From: an uncultured Gemmatimonadota bacterium
GTDB lineage: Bacteria; Gemmatimonadota; Gemmatimonadetes; Gemmatimonadales; Gemmatimonadaceae
NCBI GenBank assembly: GCA_903894655.1
Contig: CAITQY010000783.1
Span: 1 to 14,274, forward strand
DNA: 14,274 bases
Reading direction: 5' to 3'
The notes beneath the pieces are model-generated. The model worked only from the letters and a program-made list of their open reading frames with translations, made no database searches and had not been told where the DNA came from. Both the position numbers and the translations under genes were made by a program. Position 1 is the first letter of the stretch; every line of letters starts with the position of its first letter. This document shows positions 13,066-14,274 of this stretch, piece after piece.

Positions 13066-14274
13066 GTGCGTCGTGTATTAGCCGTGGTGGTCGCTGTGGG
13101 TATCTCGGTTGCCGGTGGGGGGTGTGCCGATACCGCGGTCAAGGATGCCGTGGCGCAACGGAGTGACGAGCGCGCGGGGCGTGCGCTGGCTTCGTGGCGC
13201 GTCGAGATGGATTCGTTGGTGGCCCGCGTGTCGCGACTGGACAGCGCGGTGTCGACGCTGGACACGGGTGACGACGTGCAACACGCTCGCGAGCTCTTCA
13301 CGTCGGCGCGATCGTCGTTCAAGCACGTCGAACTGGCGCTCGAGTACTACGCGCCGTCGACCTCGCGCGAGCTGAATGGCCCCGCGCTACCGCACGCGGA
13401 AGAGCACGAGGGCCCGAACATCGTGACGCCGCCCACCGGGTTTCAGGTCGTCGAAGAAGCGTTGTTCAGCGACGATCCGCATGCCGAACGCGAGGCGCTG
13501 CAGACCGAAGTCCGTACGCTGGGTCAGATTCTCACGAGGGCGCGCACCATGATCGGCGTCCAGGTGGTGACCGATGATCGCGTCTGGGATGCGGTCAAGC
13601 TCGAAATGGCCCGTGTGGTGTCGCTCGGTATCACGGGCTTCGATTCGCCGGTCGCTGGTCACTCCCTCCCGGAGGCGGACGCGGCGCTGGAGGGCATTGC
13701 CCGTGCGATCGCGCCGTACCGCGGCGGTACGCCTGGATGGACAGTGGTGGATTCGGCGTTGATCGGAGCACAGCGTGCGTTGCGCACCAACGCGAGCCGC
13801 GATGCGTTCGACCATCTCGACTTTTTGGTACGCCACGCCAACCCCCTCACGCGGGCGCTCAACGCGCAGCGGGTGGCGCTCGGTATCGGTCAGCCCGACG
13901 AACGCCGTGCGTTCCGCATGCAGGCCGTCACGCTGTTCGATGCGGATGCGTTCGATGTGCTGGCGTTCGCGCCGATCGACACGCGACAGGAGCCGGCCGC
14001 GCGCGTCGCGCTGGGCCGTGCCCTCTTTCATGACACGCGACTCTCGGGTAACAACTCGCGCGCATGCAGTTCATGCCATATCCCAGGACGAGCCTTCACT
14101 GATGGCCTGAAAGCAAGTCCCGGTCGATCCGGGCAGCCGCTGCCACGCAACACGCCCACGGTGATCAACATCGGCCTGCAAGTCGGTTCGTTCAGTGATT
14201 TGCGCACCACGTACCTCGAAGATCAAGTCACCGAAGTCGTGCAGAATGTCGACGAAATGCACGCGCGTCTCTCG
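13066..14274 (+). CDS. Di-heme cytochrome c peroxidase (MauG/CCP family) with imelysin-like N-terminus, 3' end missing
   Basis: 403 codons are visible and the frame runs off the window. The GTG start follows GGAG at 13054-13057 (8-bp spacing). The N-terminus MRRVLAVVVAVGISVAGGGC looks like a lipoprotein signal with C20 as the likely lipidated residue. Residues of about 50-260 resemble the imelysin-like extension seen on some CCP proteins: SARSSFKHVELALEYYAP, LNGPALPHAEEHEG, and PTGFQVVEEALF. The peroxidase domain begins near 312 with ARVALGRALFHDTRLSGNN, and the first heme site is CSSCH at 334-338, then PGRAFTDGL and PRNTPTVINIG. The second heme site and its His ligand must lie beyond the window. 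The family reduces H2O2 using c-type electron donors in the periplasm, or performs MauG-like oxidations; which one applies is not clear. Confidence 0.85.
   Translation, partial: MRRVLAVVVAVGISVAGGGCADTAVKDAVAQRSDERAGRALASWRVEMDSLVARVSRLDSAVSTLDTGDDVQHARELFTSARSSFKHVELALEYYAPSTSRELNGPALPHAEEHEGPNIVTPPTGFQVVEEALFSDDPHAEREALQTEVRTLGQILTRARTMIGVQVVTDDRVWDAVKLEMARVVSLGITGFDSPVAGHSLPEADAALEGIARAIAPYRGGTPGWTVVDSALIGAQRALRTNASRDAFDHLDFLVRHANPLTRALNAQRVALGIGQPDERRAFRMQAVTLFDADAFDVLAFAPIDTRQEPAARVALGRALFHDTRLSGNNSRACSSCHIPGRAFTDGLKASPGRSGQPLPRNTPTVINIGLQVGSFSDLRTTYLEDQVTEVVQNVDEMHARLS

Overview
The window is GC-rich DNA of free-living bacterial character. All protein genes are on the + strand. Lineage cannot be proven from the sequence alone. 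The high GC, frequent GTG starts, weak Shine-Dalgarno (SD) use and the gene families would suit a soil or freshwater member of the Gemmatimonadota (Gemmatimonas-like); this is an inference.

Left end (1-1154): a tandem array of about 2.8 units with an exact 153-bp period runs in from outside the window. It leads into a gene of the GxxExxY family (PD-(D/E)XK nuclease fold). The last codons of that gene overlap, in antisense, a remnant of the C-terminus of a HisC-type PLP aminotransferase. This is the most accessory-like part and a probable insertion or rearrangement scar.

Middle (1155-10268): ordinary chromosomal genes. They are an LPG-synthase/flippase-like membrane protein, an EamA (DMT) exporter, a small unnamed membrane protein and a GMC-family alcohol oxidase or dehydrogenase with a four-cysteine motif. 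A tight cluster follows: a MarR regulator with an acidic His-containing tail, a serine-glyoxylate-type aminotransferase, and a D-2-hydroxyacid dehydrogenase that would suit hydroxypyruvate. Spacings here are 3 bp and then a 4-bp GTGA overlap. The two enzymes together could convert serine to hydroxypyruvate and on to D-glycerate. An esterase-D-like alpha/beta hydrolase and a DUF2461 protein then overlap by ATGA.

Right end (10269-14274): a 116-bp intergenic palindrome with 36-bp arms, one arm carrying a canonical G-quadruplex motif, precedes a VC0807-family membrane protein. A 252-bp gene-free region then leads to a PhoX-like (DUF839) lipoprotein. A good hairpin terminator follows, and last comes a 3'-truncated di-heme cytochrome c peroxidase (MauG/CCP family) with an imelysin-like N-terminal region.

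The best candidates for something under-described are the 153-bp array coupled to the GxxExxY gene and the long palindrome/G4 element. Neither can be called new without a genome-wide repeat search.
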